Source: Chitinophagaceae bacterium (lineage in GTDB: Bacteria; Bacteroidota; Bacteroidia; Chitinophagales; Chitinophagaceae). Taken from it: DNA of 5,185 bases. The notes beneath the pieces are model-generated. The model searched no databases, was not told where the DNA came from, and worked only from the letters and a program-made list of their open reading frames with translations. The stretch spans positions 1-5,185 of the forward strand of contig CANCKV010000288.1 in NCBI GenBank assembly GCA_947378615.1. Direction: 5' to 3'. This document shows positions 1 through 5,185 of the stretch, one piece after another; the first letter of the stretch is position 1, and each line of letters begins with the position of its first letter. The translations under genes and the position numbers were made by a program.

Positions 1-2
1 CC

Positions 3-26
3 GAGGTTCGTGTCTCCACGAAACTC
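3..26. repeat. Imperfect palindrome at left edge, REP-like hairpin
   Basis: The arms GAG-G-TTCGTG (3-12) and CACGAA-A-CTC (17-26) pair around a TCTC loop. This gives nine base pairs with a single G/A mismatch, a stable hairpin in either RNA or single-stranded DNA. Neither strand shows a T-run after the stem inside the window, so a classical intrinsic terminator is not demonstrated. The stem is much more GC-rich than the AT-rich spacer beside it, which suggests a repeat unit rather than random spacer. I infer an interspersed REP-like palindrome or the end of a larger repeat continuing left of the window. One copy cannot prove repetition. Confidence 0.5.
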
Positions 27-230
27 TTCAAGCGAAAAACTTTTATGCACCCAACAAAATCTAGCTGCTTTCTATGTGAACCTATCTGTCAATGTGTAGA
101 GCTTTTTTTTATAAAATTCGTGTTGTTTTCTTTAGTATTAAATCTAGAAATTGCTCAATTTATTTATTTTACCTTCCTAAGATAAGACTAGCATGAAAAA
201 GTACATCAATCAATTTGCAACCTAATATTG
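27..230. other. AT-rich spacer downstream of comB, no gene seen
   Basis: About 200 bases lie between the left-edge hairpin and the comB stop codon. The longest open frame is 46 codons on the plus strand (45-185). It is rich in Phe, Leu and Cys, has no ribosome binding site, and is open only because the region is AT-rich. At the extreme left, all three plus-strand frames and one minus-strand frame (from about 71 down to 1) are open to the edge, so the tail or head of a neighbouring gene cannot be excluded, but none has a recognisable protein motif. An eight-T run at 103-110 lacks a convincing stem before it. I see no clear terminator for comB. Confidence 0.5.
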
Positions 231-950
231 CTACCCCACCACTAATGCGCCATTTTTATAAAGAGGTAAGATATTAGCCACATCTGGAGTTACACAATAT
301 TCGAGGTCTTTTTCTAAACCAAACTTCTCCAATCGATGCCAATGAGTTAGGCTTCTAATAAAAGATAACATATCGTATTGATGCAACTTATACATTTCTT
401 CAGCCATCAAACTACTATCACAATGTATCGTAAAGTGTTCTTTCACCTTATTGACTACTGCACCGGCAAATAGGGTATCTTCTAAGTTGAACTTGTCCTT
501 CCAAGCAGAACATGCTAAGATTACATTCTTATTCTCAGCAATCAAGTAATCACAAACAGCAGATAAGTTAGGGAAAGAACCCGTAATTACTTTTTCAGCC
601 CCTGAATTCAATGCTATGTGAAGCAATTTGGTGCCGTTTGTAGTAGTGAGTACCAAAGTTTTGCCTTTGATGAAGCTTTCTGGATATTCAGCAGGCGAAT
701 TACCATATTGCAGACCTTCAATCACTTTGCCATCACGCTCTCCAGCTGTGATACCTTTTGTTTGCGCTCCTATAGCAATACATTTTTCTACGGAATCGAC
801 TGGAATGATGCACTTCGCCCCATTAAACAATGCGGTTGCAATTGTAGAAGTAGCTCGAAATACATCAATAATAACCACAACAGCATTGTTGCAGTCATAA
901 AGTTTCAATAATTTGGGCGATAATATAGTGTGTAAAACAGGTTTGTTCAT
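231..950 (-). CDS. 2-phosphosulfolactate phosphatase (ComB family)
   Basis: This 239-residue protein is full length for the family. ComB removes phosphate from 2-phosphosulfolactate to give sulfolactate, a cytoplasmic Mg-dependent reaction known from coenzyme M synthesis in methanogens. The family signatures are present in order: IDVFRATST (28-36), GERDG (70-74), GNSPAEY (83-89), TTTNGT (102-107), the block around WKDKFNLEDTLFAG (150-163) and HRLEKFGLEKD..YCVTPD (205-223). There is no signal peptide. ATG at 950 is the natural start, about 27 residues before the first conserved motif. It stands alone on its strand: nothing else of the coenzyme M pathway (comA, comC, comDE) is present, and the divergent neighbour is an envelope enzyme. 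Bacteroidetes are not known to make coenzyme M, so the family assignment is firm but the physiological substrate is not. Confidence 0.93.
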   Translation of the reverse strand: MNKPVLHTILSPKLLKLYDCNNAVVVIIDVFRATSTIATALFNGAKCIIPVDSVEKCIAIGAQTKGITAGERDGKVIEGLQYGNSPAEYPESFIKGKTLVLTTTNGTKLLHIALNSGAEKVITGSFPNLSAVCDYLIAENKNVILACSAWKDKFNLEDTLFAGAVVNKVKEHFTIHCDSSLMAEEMYKLHQYDMLSFIRSLTHWHRLEKFGLEKDLEYCVTPDVANILPLYKNGALVVG

Positions 951-979
951 GTGCGGCTAAGATAAGTAACTGACTGTTT

Positions 980-1007
980 AAATTTTATAAAAATTCCTTT
1001 ATGTCAA
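980..1007 (-). promoter_or_regulatory. Possible comB promoter
   Basis: On the minus strand TTGACAT (complement of 1001-1007) is followed by TATAAAATTT (complement of 980-989), about 30 bases before the comB ATG. TTG as a -33 element and a TA-rich -7 element fit a relaxed Bacteroidetes pattern. The -7 element is not an exact TAnnTTTG, and the spacing is too short for a classical sigma70 pair. Weak support only. Confidence 0.25.
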
Positions 1008-1079
1008 TAAAAAAATAGGCGAGAATTAATTTTTAACGAAAAGTTTCCATTATGAATCTCAATAATCCTATCCACTCAT

Positions 1080-1087
1080 TAAATTTG
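1080..1087 (+). promoter_or_regulatory. Bacteroidetes-type -7 box (TAAATTTG)
   Basis: TAAATTTG matches the TAnnTTTG consensus of the Bacteroidetes primary sigma factor exactly. No TTG or TTTG is found about 20 bases upstream, so the -33 element is missing or degenerate. If used, transcription would start around 1092-1096, leaving a leader of roughly 150 bases before the transpeptidase ATG, with the AAGGAGG and micro-ORF near its 5' end. A short dyad overlaps the box. Confidence 0.35.
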
Positions 1088-1098
1088 TGGCAAATACT

Positions 1099-1105
1099 AA
1101 GGAGG
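1099..1105 (+). promoter_or_regulatory. Perfect Shine-Dalgarno sequence AAGGAGG
   Basis: The seven bases AAGGAGG lie 10 bases before an ATG at 1116. I checked the sequence just before the other proposed starts and found nothing comparable, as expected in Bacteroidetes, where Shine-Dalgarno sequences are rare. That makes a perfect one stand out. It does not serve the transpeptidase start at 1244, which is more than 130 bases downstream. Confidence 0.4.
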
Positions 1106-1115
1106 TTTTATTACT

Positions 1116-1148
1116 ATGAACACAATTTTTTTCATAAATAAACACTAG
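1116..1148 (+). CDS. Possible 10-codon leader ORF
   Basis: ATG at 1116 opens a 10-residue ORF, MNTIFFINKH, ending in TAG, well spaced from the perfect AAGGAGG. It lies in the presumed 5' leader of the L,D-transpeptidase mRNA, about 95 bases before that gene's start and in a different frame. A leader peptide controlling the downstream gene is one reading; chance is another, since a short ORF after a purine run is not rare. The peptide has no run of a single amino acid that would indicate classical attenuation. I report it because of the ribosome binding site, not because of its sequence. Confidence 0.22.
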   Translation: MNTIFFINKH

Positions 1149-1243
1149 GATTAATCGTTTTTATAAGTACTGAATCAGTGTTTATACAAATAGAAAGTTT
1201 AGTGTTCCTTATTTTTCCTTTTCGTACTCATTCAACTGATTTT

Positions 1244-1765
1244 ATGCGTTATATCTGCTCAATATTTTTCCTAATGATTGGGATTATTCTATTCACTTCC
1301 TTTAAGAGACCTGTTGGAAAAGAGGGCGTTTATATCATCATTGATAAATCAAAATATGAAATTCAATTGTATGATGCTGATTCAAATTGGTTGACAACCT
1401 ATCCTTGTGTTTTTGGTAATGACGATTTAGGCGATAAACTTGAGGCTGGAGATAGAAGAACCCCCGAAGGAACCTTTCATGTAATATTGAAGAAACTACA
1501 TCCAAAGTGGGATAAATTCATTGCCTTGGATTATCCAACAAAAGAGGATTATGAAAAATTTAATGACAGAAAAGCGAAGGGAATTATTCCTAAAACTGCA
1601 AAAATTGGTGGATCAATTGGCATTCATGGAACATGGCCTAAGCAAGACTTTGTTGTTGACCATTTTCAAAATTGGACACAAGGTTGTATCTGTACTAAGA
1701 ATGAATATATGGATGAATTATACCAAACCATCCCAATTGGAACAACCGTAATCATCAAAAAATAA
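1244..1765 (+). CDS. L,D-transpeptidase, YkuD domain, exported or membrane-anchored
   Basis: This is a 173-residue protein from the chosen start. Residues 4-20 form a hydrophobic signal peptide or anchor with Arg at position 2 and no clear lipobox. A compact YkuD domain follows from about residue 27 (VYIIIDKSKYEIQLYD) to the end. Catalytic features are TPEGTF (73-78), the conserved His in SIGIHGT (H128), and the nucleophile Cys in WTQGC (C148), giving H-x16-T-Q-G-C. Family members form 3-3 peptide cross-links in peptidoglycan or attach proteins to it. The usual S-H-G-C-x-R/N is T-Q-G-C-I-C here; the residues beside the Cys vary within the family. The frame is open further upstream to a GTG at 1178, but that would put 22 extra residues before the signal sequence. 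ATG 1244 puts the hydrophobic segment at the N-terminus, so I prefer it, although no Shine-Dalgarno precedes it. No LysM or other peptidoglycan-binding domain is attached. Confidence 0.87.
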   Translation: MRYICSIFFLMIGIILFTSFKRPVGKEGVYIIIDKSKYEIQLYDADSNWLTTYPCVFGNDDLGDKLEAGDRRTPEGTFHVILKKLHPKWDKFIALDYPTKEDYEKFNDRKAKGIIPKTAKIGGSIGIHGTWPKQDFVVDHFQNWTQGCICTKNEYMDELYQTIPIGTTVIIKK

Positions 1766-1783
1766 ATTGACCTTAACTGACCA

Positions 1784-2662
1784 CTAATTTCTTTTATCCA
1801 TTCCCCAAATCAATTTCTCTCTTAATGTAGAAAGGAAAGTATTTTCACTTAATTTAATCAGATTGGCATCGAATACCTCTTTTTTCACTGCTAATTGAAT
1901 GTCCTTGTTCACAATTTCCCTACGTGCATCTAATGCACAAATAAATTGGTCAACCCTACTTTCTATCTCAAAAGAAATAATACTAGTATCAGCGACTACA
2001 ATACTCCTTACATTCAAATTATGGGGAGCAACAGGCGTTATTACAAAATTCTTTGAATCGGGAAAAACGATTGGTCCAGTACAACTCATACTATATCCTG
2101 TAGATCCTGTTGGCGTTGCAACTATTAAACCGTCGGCCCAAAAAGTATTTAAAAACTCTCCATTTAGATAGGTGTGAATTTTGATCATTGGAGCCGTATC
2201 ACGCTTATGAATGGCAAATTCATTTAATGCAAACGGACTGTCCTGAAATAAAGGAATGCTAGCATCTAAATGTATCAAACTTCGCTTATCAGAAATAAAC
2301 GTATGATTAATGATAGCATCTACCGCAATTACCACTTCATCTCGACTAATATTTGCCAAAAACCCTAATCTTCCAAAATTGATGCCCAATAAAGGGATCT
2401 TCTTTTCTCTCACAATTGTAGTTGCATCTAGAATTGTTCCGTCACCGCCAAGGGTAATAAAGCAATCAACTGTATTATCCAAATCACCATATCCGTCAAA
2501 AGGAGTCACGTTCTCTAAAAGAGGAGTTGGTATATTGTACTGTGTAAATAAACAGCGAAACATCAATACATTGATTTTATACTTGGCCAATTCTTCCAAT
2601 AAAATCAATAAAGGTGTCTCTTGTTCTTGATCTAATCCCCTGCTATATATAGCAACTTTCAT
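1784..2662 (-). CDS. nadK: NAD kinase
   Basis: This 292-residue cytoplasmic enzyme phosphorylates NAD at the 2' position of its adenosine ribose to make NADP, using ATP or polyphosphate. It is usually essential. Length and motifs are typical: the GGDGT loop (72-76) with its catalytic Asp, GINFGRLGFL (93-102), LNEFAIHKRD (146-155), ADGLIVATPTGSTGYSMSCTGP (176-197) and ITPVAPHNLNVRS (208-220). The C-terminal LDARRE (244-249) replaces the LDG of many other phyla. ATG 2662 places the Rossmann-like start (MKVAIYSRG) right at the N-terminus. It is the last gene of the minus-strand block, 56 bases after the Omp85 stop. Its own stop lies 18 bases from the stop of the convergent transpeptidase gene. 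No separate promoter or strong terminator is visible, so it is probably transcribed with the genes upstream. Confidence 0.96.
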   Translation of the reverse strand: MKVAIYSRGLDQEQETPLLILLEELAKYKINVLMFRCLFTQYNIPTPLLENVTPFDGYGDLDNTVDCFITLGGDGTILDATTIVREKKIPLLGINFGRLGFLANISRDEVVIAVDAIINHTFISDKRSLIHLDASIPLFQDSPFALNEFAIHKRDTAPMIKIHTYLNGEFLNTFWADGLIVATPTGSTGYSMSCTGPIVFPDSKNFVITPVAPHNLNVRSIVVADTSIISFEIESRVDQFICALDARREIVNKDIQLAVKKEVFDANLIKLSENTFLSTLREKLIWGMDKRN

Positions 2663-2718
2663 AACCTGAAATTTGTAATAACTAAAATAATAATCTCAAG
2701 TTACTGCGTAACCCTCCA

Positions 2719-4146
2719 CTATTTATTGTGTAAATATAGTCCTTGCGTACCTAACTGATTGTAACTAAGCTCAAATCTGAATACAAAATCATAAATAGAG
2801 ACGATATCCAAACCAATTCCTCCTGTATATAACAGCTTGTTATTCAATAAACTATTACCGGGATAACTACAATGAGCGTACCCAATATCGCCATAAAGTT
2901 TTAAGAAATAGCGAAATGGAATTTGATTATAATTCCTGCTTTTTAAATGAGTATGCAAAGTGTTTTTGAAAATCTCCTGTGTTAACGTAGCCTGCCCTAA
3001 CAAACCTGCATCGCCATCTATTACGTAATATTCCAATCCCCTGAGTGTAAAACTACTATAGCCAAATAAGCTTTTACCAAAATAGGAGTTGTTGTCAGGA
3101 GTCTTAAAAGTTCCTGCTGCAGAAAGTTTTAGGAATGCTTTTTTCCATAGGGGCTGAATATACAATCCGCTTAACCCAAACTGCCATTGATTTAAATCTT
3201 TGTCATAAAATCTTTTATAAATATACCCATCAAAAGAATATCCCTTTGTCGGGTATGTATTGTAATCAAGATTCAAGAATCGGAAACGATAAGTAATATT
3301 GAAGTATTGTATTTGTGTCTTATTGTTAGGAAAATAATTAGAAGTTGACTTCAAGACAGTATCAGCAATCCATTGTCGAGTAAATCCTGCACTTAAATAG
3401 TGCCTCCACTTTTGATCAGGACGAAATGAATAAGTGATATCTGCTCGAGAAAACGACATTAAAAAGTTGTTGCTTTTGATAAAAAGTTGCTTACTAAAAT
3501 TTGTTGAGTCATTCAATTCTTTTTGAGTAACATAAGAGTACCCTACATTCAAACCATGCTTTAATGATTTATTGAAGAAGGGAAGATTATATCGAAAACT
3601 AACTTGCTTGCTGTAGCCATTGATAAGCCAAATATTCAGGGCATCGTTATTACCACTAAGGTTGTATTGAGTAAATTGAATGCCATAATTAACGCGCGAA
3701 GGATCTCTGTTTTCGGTAGTCCACCATTGATTAAAGTTTCGATCAGCTAAAGTAAAATAGGGAACCGGAAATAGAAACCATCTTTCTTTTACATCAATTT
3801 TAAGAGAAATAATATCGCCCATCTTATTAGTGACAAAAATGGTTACATCAATAAAAAGTGAAGTATTAAAGACTTGATTCCTGCTAATTTCAATTTGTTT
3901 CTTCAGTTCAGAAGGTGAGATGATATCCCCTTTTTTAAGCGTCATCTCGCGTAGAATAATGTAGGACTTCGTTCGCTTATTTCCCTCGATTTGAACGTCT
4001 GCAATGAGCAAATTATTATTTTGCAATGTATCGAAGCCAACCAACTTCTTATTAGGAGGGTAATGATTTAGACTATCGGTTTGTGCTATTGCCAACACTG
4101 CTGTAAAATTTAATAACAGCAAAACGACAACTATCCGATAAAGCAT
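2719..4146 (-). CDS. Single-POTRA Omp85/BamA-TamA family outer membrane protein
   Basis: This 475-residue protein has a signal peptide with probable cleavage after AIA at residue 21. One POTRA domain (about 47-120) begins LLIADVQIEGNKRTK and continues with the LREMTLKKGD helix region and a final strand ISLKIDVKER. The remainder (about 125-475) alternates polar and aromatic residues as expected of a 16-strand beta-barrel. TLRGLEYY (367-374) corresponds to the (V/L)RG(F/Y) motif of loop L6, diagnostic of the Omp85 superfamily. BamA usually has five POTRA domains and about 800 or more residues, so this is not the main BamA; it is closer to the short BamA/TamA-like proteins of Bacteroidetes, whose cargo is mostly unknown. 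The last strand ends GLYLHNK without the terminal aromatic residue common in such barrels. It lies 66 bases after the CBS gene and 56 before nadK, in the same direction. The family call is strong; a specific role is unknown. Confidence 0.88.
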   Translation of the reverse strand: MLYRIVVVLLLLNFTAVLAIAQTDSLNHYPPNKKLVGFDTLQNNNLLIADVQIEGNKRTKSYIILREMTLKKGDIISPSELKKQIEISRNQVFNTSLFIDVTIFVTNKMGDIISLKIDVKERWFLFPVPYFTLADRNFNQWWTTENRDPSRVNYGIQFTQYNLSGNNDALNIWLINGYSKQVSFRYNLPFFNKSLKHGLNVGYSYVTQKELNDSTNFSKQLFIKSNNFLMSFSRADITYSFRPDQKWRHYLSAGFTRQWIADTVLKSTSNYFPNNKTQIQYFNITYRFRFLNLDYNTYPTKGYSFDGYIYKRFYDKDLNQWQFGLSGLYIQPLWKKAFLKLSAAGTFKTPDNNSYFGKSLFGYSSFTLRGLEYYVIDGDAGLLGQATLTQEIFKNTLHTHLKSRNYNQIPFRYFLKLYGDIGYAHCSYPGNSLLNNKLLYTGGIGLDIVSIYDFVFRFELSYNQLGTQGLYLHNK

Positions 4147-4212
4147 TTGAAAAATAAAAATTAAACGTAGAAAATAATTTGTAATGACTTGTATAAAAAA
4201 CGGACAACACCC

Positions 4213-4872
4213 TTAAACGTTTAGATACGCCATCAGGTGATTATAATTGTCTTTAAGCTCATTTGTATATTGTTCTTCACCAAAATAATATCTAACTACA
4301 TATTCGTATCTATGAAACGTTGCGATGATATCACTGATTTCTACTTTATTGACTTTAATTGAAACAATAATGAGCCCAGTGTTTGATTCAGTATAAGTAT
4401 TTAATTGAGTGATATAAGCGTCATTTGTTTCTACAAGTCTACTTATTTCCCCAAAAGAATAATTTCTCCTTTCAATTTCTAATACAATTATCCCTCCCTG
4501 TTCAACAGTTCCTGTAAATATTGAAAGTTGTTCAAGTAAAGTGTTTGAGGTAATTACCCCTAAATATTCCTTCGAGTCATTCGTAACAGCTAAAAGAGAA
4601 AGACTGTTTTCAACAAAAATCTTTAATGCAGAAAGAAAGAATTCTTCTTTTTTTACAAAACTTACATTAAAATACCCTTGTAGCGAAGCAAGACTTGCCT
4701 GTTCATCTGCGTCTAATAAATCCTCCTTAGCAATGCAACCAACAAAGGCCTCATTTACAACAACAGGAAGATGTAATACTTCATAGTCGTCCATTAGTTG
4801 CAGCACAAAAGACACCTTATCTTGCAATTGCAATACGGGGTAATCTGTTTGTAATAATTGTTCAACCAACAT
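4213..4872 (-). CDS. CBS-pair protein with C-terminal ACT-like domain
   Basis: This 219-residue soluble protein has two CBS motifs. The first (about 1-57) includes VLHLPVVVNEAFVGCIAKEDLL; the second (about 70-116) includes LLAVTNDSKEYLGVITSNTLL. From about 127 to 197 a beta-alpha-beta-type segment, opening GGIIVLEIERRNYSFGEISR and ending FHRYEYVVRYYF, resembles the ACT-like half of AcuB-type proteins. CBS pairs usually bind adenine nucleotides such as AMP, ATP or NAD derivatives, and ACT-like domains bind small ligands, so this is probably a sensor with no catalytic activity of its own. ATG 4872 begins 30 bases after the hydrolase stop and matches the point where family members start. A protein of this kind commonly precedes nadK in Bacteroidetes, which suggests a link to NADP or nucleotide levels, but no direct partner is shown here. 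Confidence 0.85.
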   Translation of the reverse strand: MLVEQLLQTDYPVLQLQDKVSFVLQLMDDYEVLHLPVVVNEAFVGCIAKEDLLDADEQASLASLQGYFNVSFVKKEEFFLSALKIFVENSLSLLAVTNDSKEYLGVITSNTLLEQLSIFTGTVEQGGIIVLEIERRNYSFGEISRLVETNDAYITQLNTYTESNTGLIIVSIKVNKVEISDIIATFHRYEYVVRYYFGEEQYTNELKDNYNHLMAYLNV

Positions 4873-4902
4873 AATATAATAACTATTGTATAAAAACTAG
4901 CC

Positions 4903-5185
4903 TTAGAACTTACTCAAAAAAGTACCCAATATCTCATTGAACTCAGCAGGAACTTCCATCATAGGTGCGTGTCCGCATTTGTCGATGAAAAATAATTCAC
5001 TGTGAGGAATTAGTTTATTAAACTCCCTGCCAACAAAAGGAGGGGTGATGATATCATTATTACCCCAAATCAATAAGGTTGGTTGCTTTATTTGATTCAA
5101 CTCATCGTTCAGATTACTTCGGATAGCACTCTTAGCAAGGGTGATTATTTTAATTACTTTTATTCTGTTATTAGTCACCTCAAAT
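4903..5185 (-). CDS. Alpha/beta hydrolase, C-terminal part (truncated by window edge)
   Basis: Only the last 93 residues are visible; the frame stays open through the right edge, so the true start lies outside. Numbered within the visible part, PTLLIWGNNDIITP holds the acidic member of the catalytic triad (Asp44) and DKCGHAPMMEVP holds the catalytic His (His72). Both have the spacing usual in alpha/beta-hydrolase-fold esterases, lipases and peptidases. The nucleophile elbow (G-x-S-x-G) would be upstream and is not seen. A GTG at 5178 could be taken as a start but would yield a fragment without the nucleophile, so it is not one. The substrate cannot be told. It is the first visible gene of the minus-strand block and is followed 30 bases later by the CBS gene. 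Confidence 0.88.
   Translation of the reverse strand, partial: FEVTNNRIKVIKIITLAKSAIRSNLNDELNQIKQPTLLIWGNNDIITPPFVGREFNKLIPHSELFFIDKCGHAPMMEVPAEFNEILGTFLSKF

Larger units (their letters stand above)
951..1243. promoter_or_regulatory. Divergent intergenic region between comB and L,D-transpeptidase
   Basis: These 293 bases separate two divergently read genes and must carry both promoters. No protein gene of ordinary size is present. The plus-strand half contains a -7-box match (1080-1087) within a short dyad, ATTTG-TGG-CAAAT (1083-1095). A perfect AAGGAGG and a 10-codon ORF follow, then a second dyad, ACTGA-A-TCAGT (1169-1179), lies between that ORF and the transpeptidase start. The minus-strand half carries a weak promoter-like pair for comB. 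The dyads are short and could be chance in AT-rich DNA; if real they could be operators. Functional assignments here are inference. Confidence 0.5.

Noticed and set aside
1..71. Open frames running to the left edge on both strands
   Set aside because: Several frames are open at once over a short stretch, which carries no information about coding. A neighbouring gene may exist outside, but it cannot be supported from here.
85..110. Eight-T run as a plus-strand terminator
   Set aside because: The preceding bases form no stable stem, and no plus-strand gene ends just upstream.
45..185. 46-codon plus-strand ORF with several Cys residues
   Set aside because: No ribosome binding site, composition follows the AT-rich spacer (long Phe/Leu runs), and no recognisable domain. 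The frame is also open back to the window edge, so the ATG is not a defined start.
618..911. Plus-strand ORFs over comB
   Set aside because: They lie opposite a gene with strong family motifs and show no domain of their own.
1178..1243. GTG at 1178 as the start of the L,D-transpeptidase
   Set aside because: It adds 22 residues ahead of a good signal sequence and has no ribosome binding site; ATG 1244 places the hydrophobic segment at the N-terminus.
1899..2630. Plus-strand ORFs over nadK (1899-2171 and 2310-2630)
   Set aside because: Antisense shadows of a well-supported NAD kinase, without recognisable motifs.
2700..2712. Palindrome GTTAC-TGC-GTAAC between the Omp85 and nadK genes as a terminator
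   Set aside because: The stem is only five pairs and AT-rich; the T-rich stretch after it on the minus strand is interrupted. Termination here would also cut off nadK, which has no other obvious promoter.
4162..4169. TACGTTTA (minus strand) as a -7 box for the Omp85 gene
   Set aside because: Seven of eight consensus positions match, but there is no TTG about 20 bases upstream. The gene fits within an operon.
4541..4786. Plus-strand ORF over the CBS gene
   Set aside because: Antisense shadow of the CBS coding sequence.
5176..5178. GTG near the right edge as the hydrolase start
   Set aside because: It would give a 91-residue protein without the nucleophile; the frame continues to the edge, so this is an internal Val codon of a truncated gene.

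Overview
The window comes from an AT-rich genome with features typical of Bacteroidetes. I favour the Chitinophagaceae/Sphingobacteriales side, by inference only. The evidence is gene content (CBS-domain protein plus NAD kinase, an Omp85-type outer membrane protein, a bacterial ComB homologue), start codons almost without Shine-Dalgarno sequences, and one good match to the Bacteroidetes -7 box (TAnnTTTG). No mobile gene, CRISPR array, tRNA or rRNA is visible.

Layout. Positions 1-230 have no convincing gene; a strong hairpin (3-26), probably the end of an interspersed palindromic repeat, sits at the left edge. A ComB-type 2-phosphosulfolactate phosphatase lies on the minus strand (231-950). 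A divergent intergenic region of about 290 bases (951-1243) follows. It holds a possible comB promoter and, on the plus strand, a -7-box match, a perfect AAGGAGG with a 10-codon ORF, and two small DNA dyads. A small YkuD-type L,D-transpeptidase follows on the plus strand (1244-1765). It converges, with only 18 bases between stop codons, on a minus-strand block that runs off the right edge: alpha/beta hydrolase (5'-truncated by the window), CBS-CBS-ACT-like protein, single-POTRA Omp85 protein, NAD kinase.

Function. The minus-strand block has gaps of 30, 66 and 56 bases and looks like one operon. It links cofactor supply (NADP from NAD kinase), a probable nucleotide-sensing CBS protein, and outer-membrane biogenesis. 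In many Bacteroidetes the CBS gene and nadK lie in a cluster leading to uppS, bamA and OmpH/Skp. Here an extra Omp85 gene sits between CBS and nadK, and the cluster stops at nadK against the convergent transpeptidase gene. The transpeptidase also acts on the cell envelope. ComB is the metabolic outlier.

I see no clear new system. The points most worth a second look are the Shine-Dalgarno micro-ORF in the transpeptidase leader, the hairpin at the left edge, and the position of the Omp85 gene.
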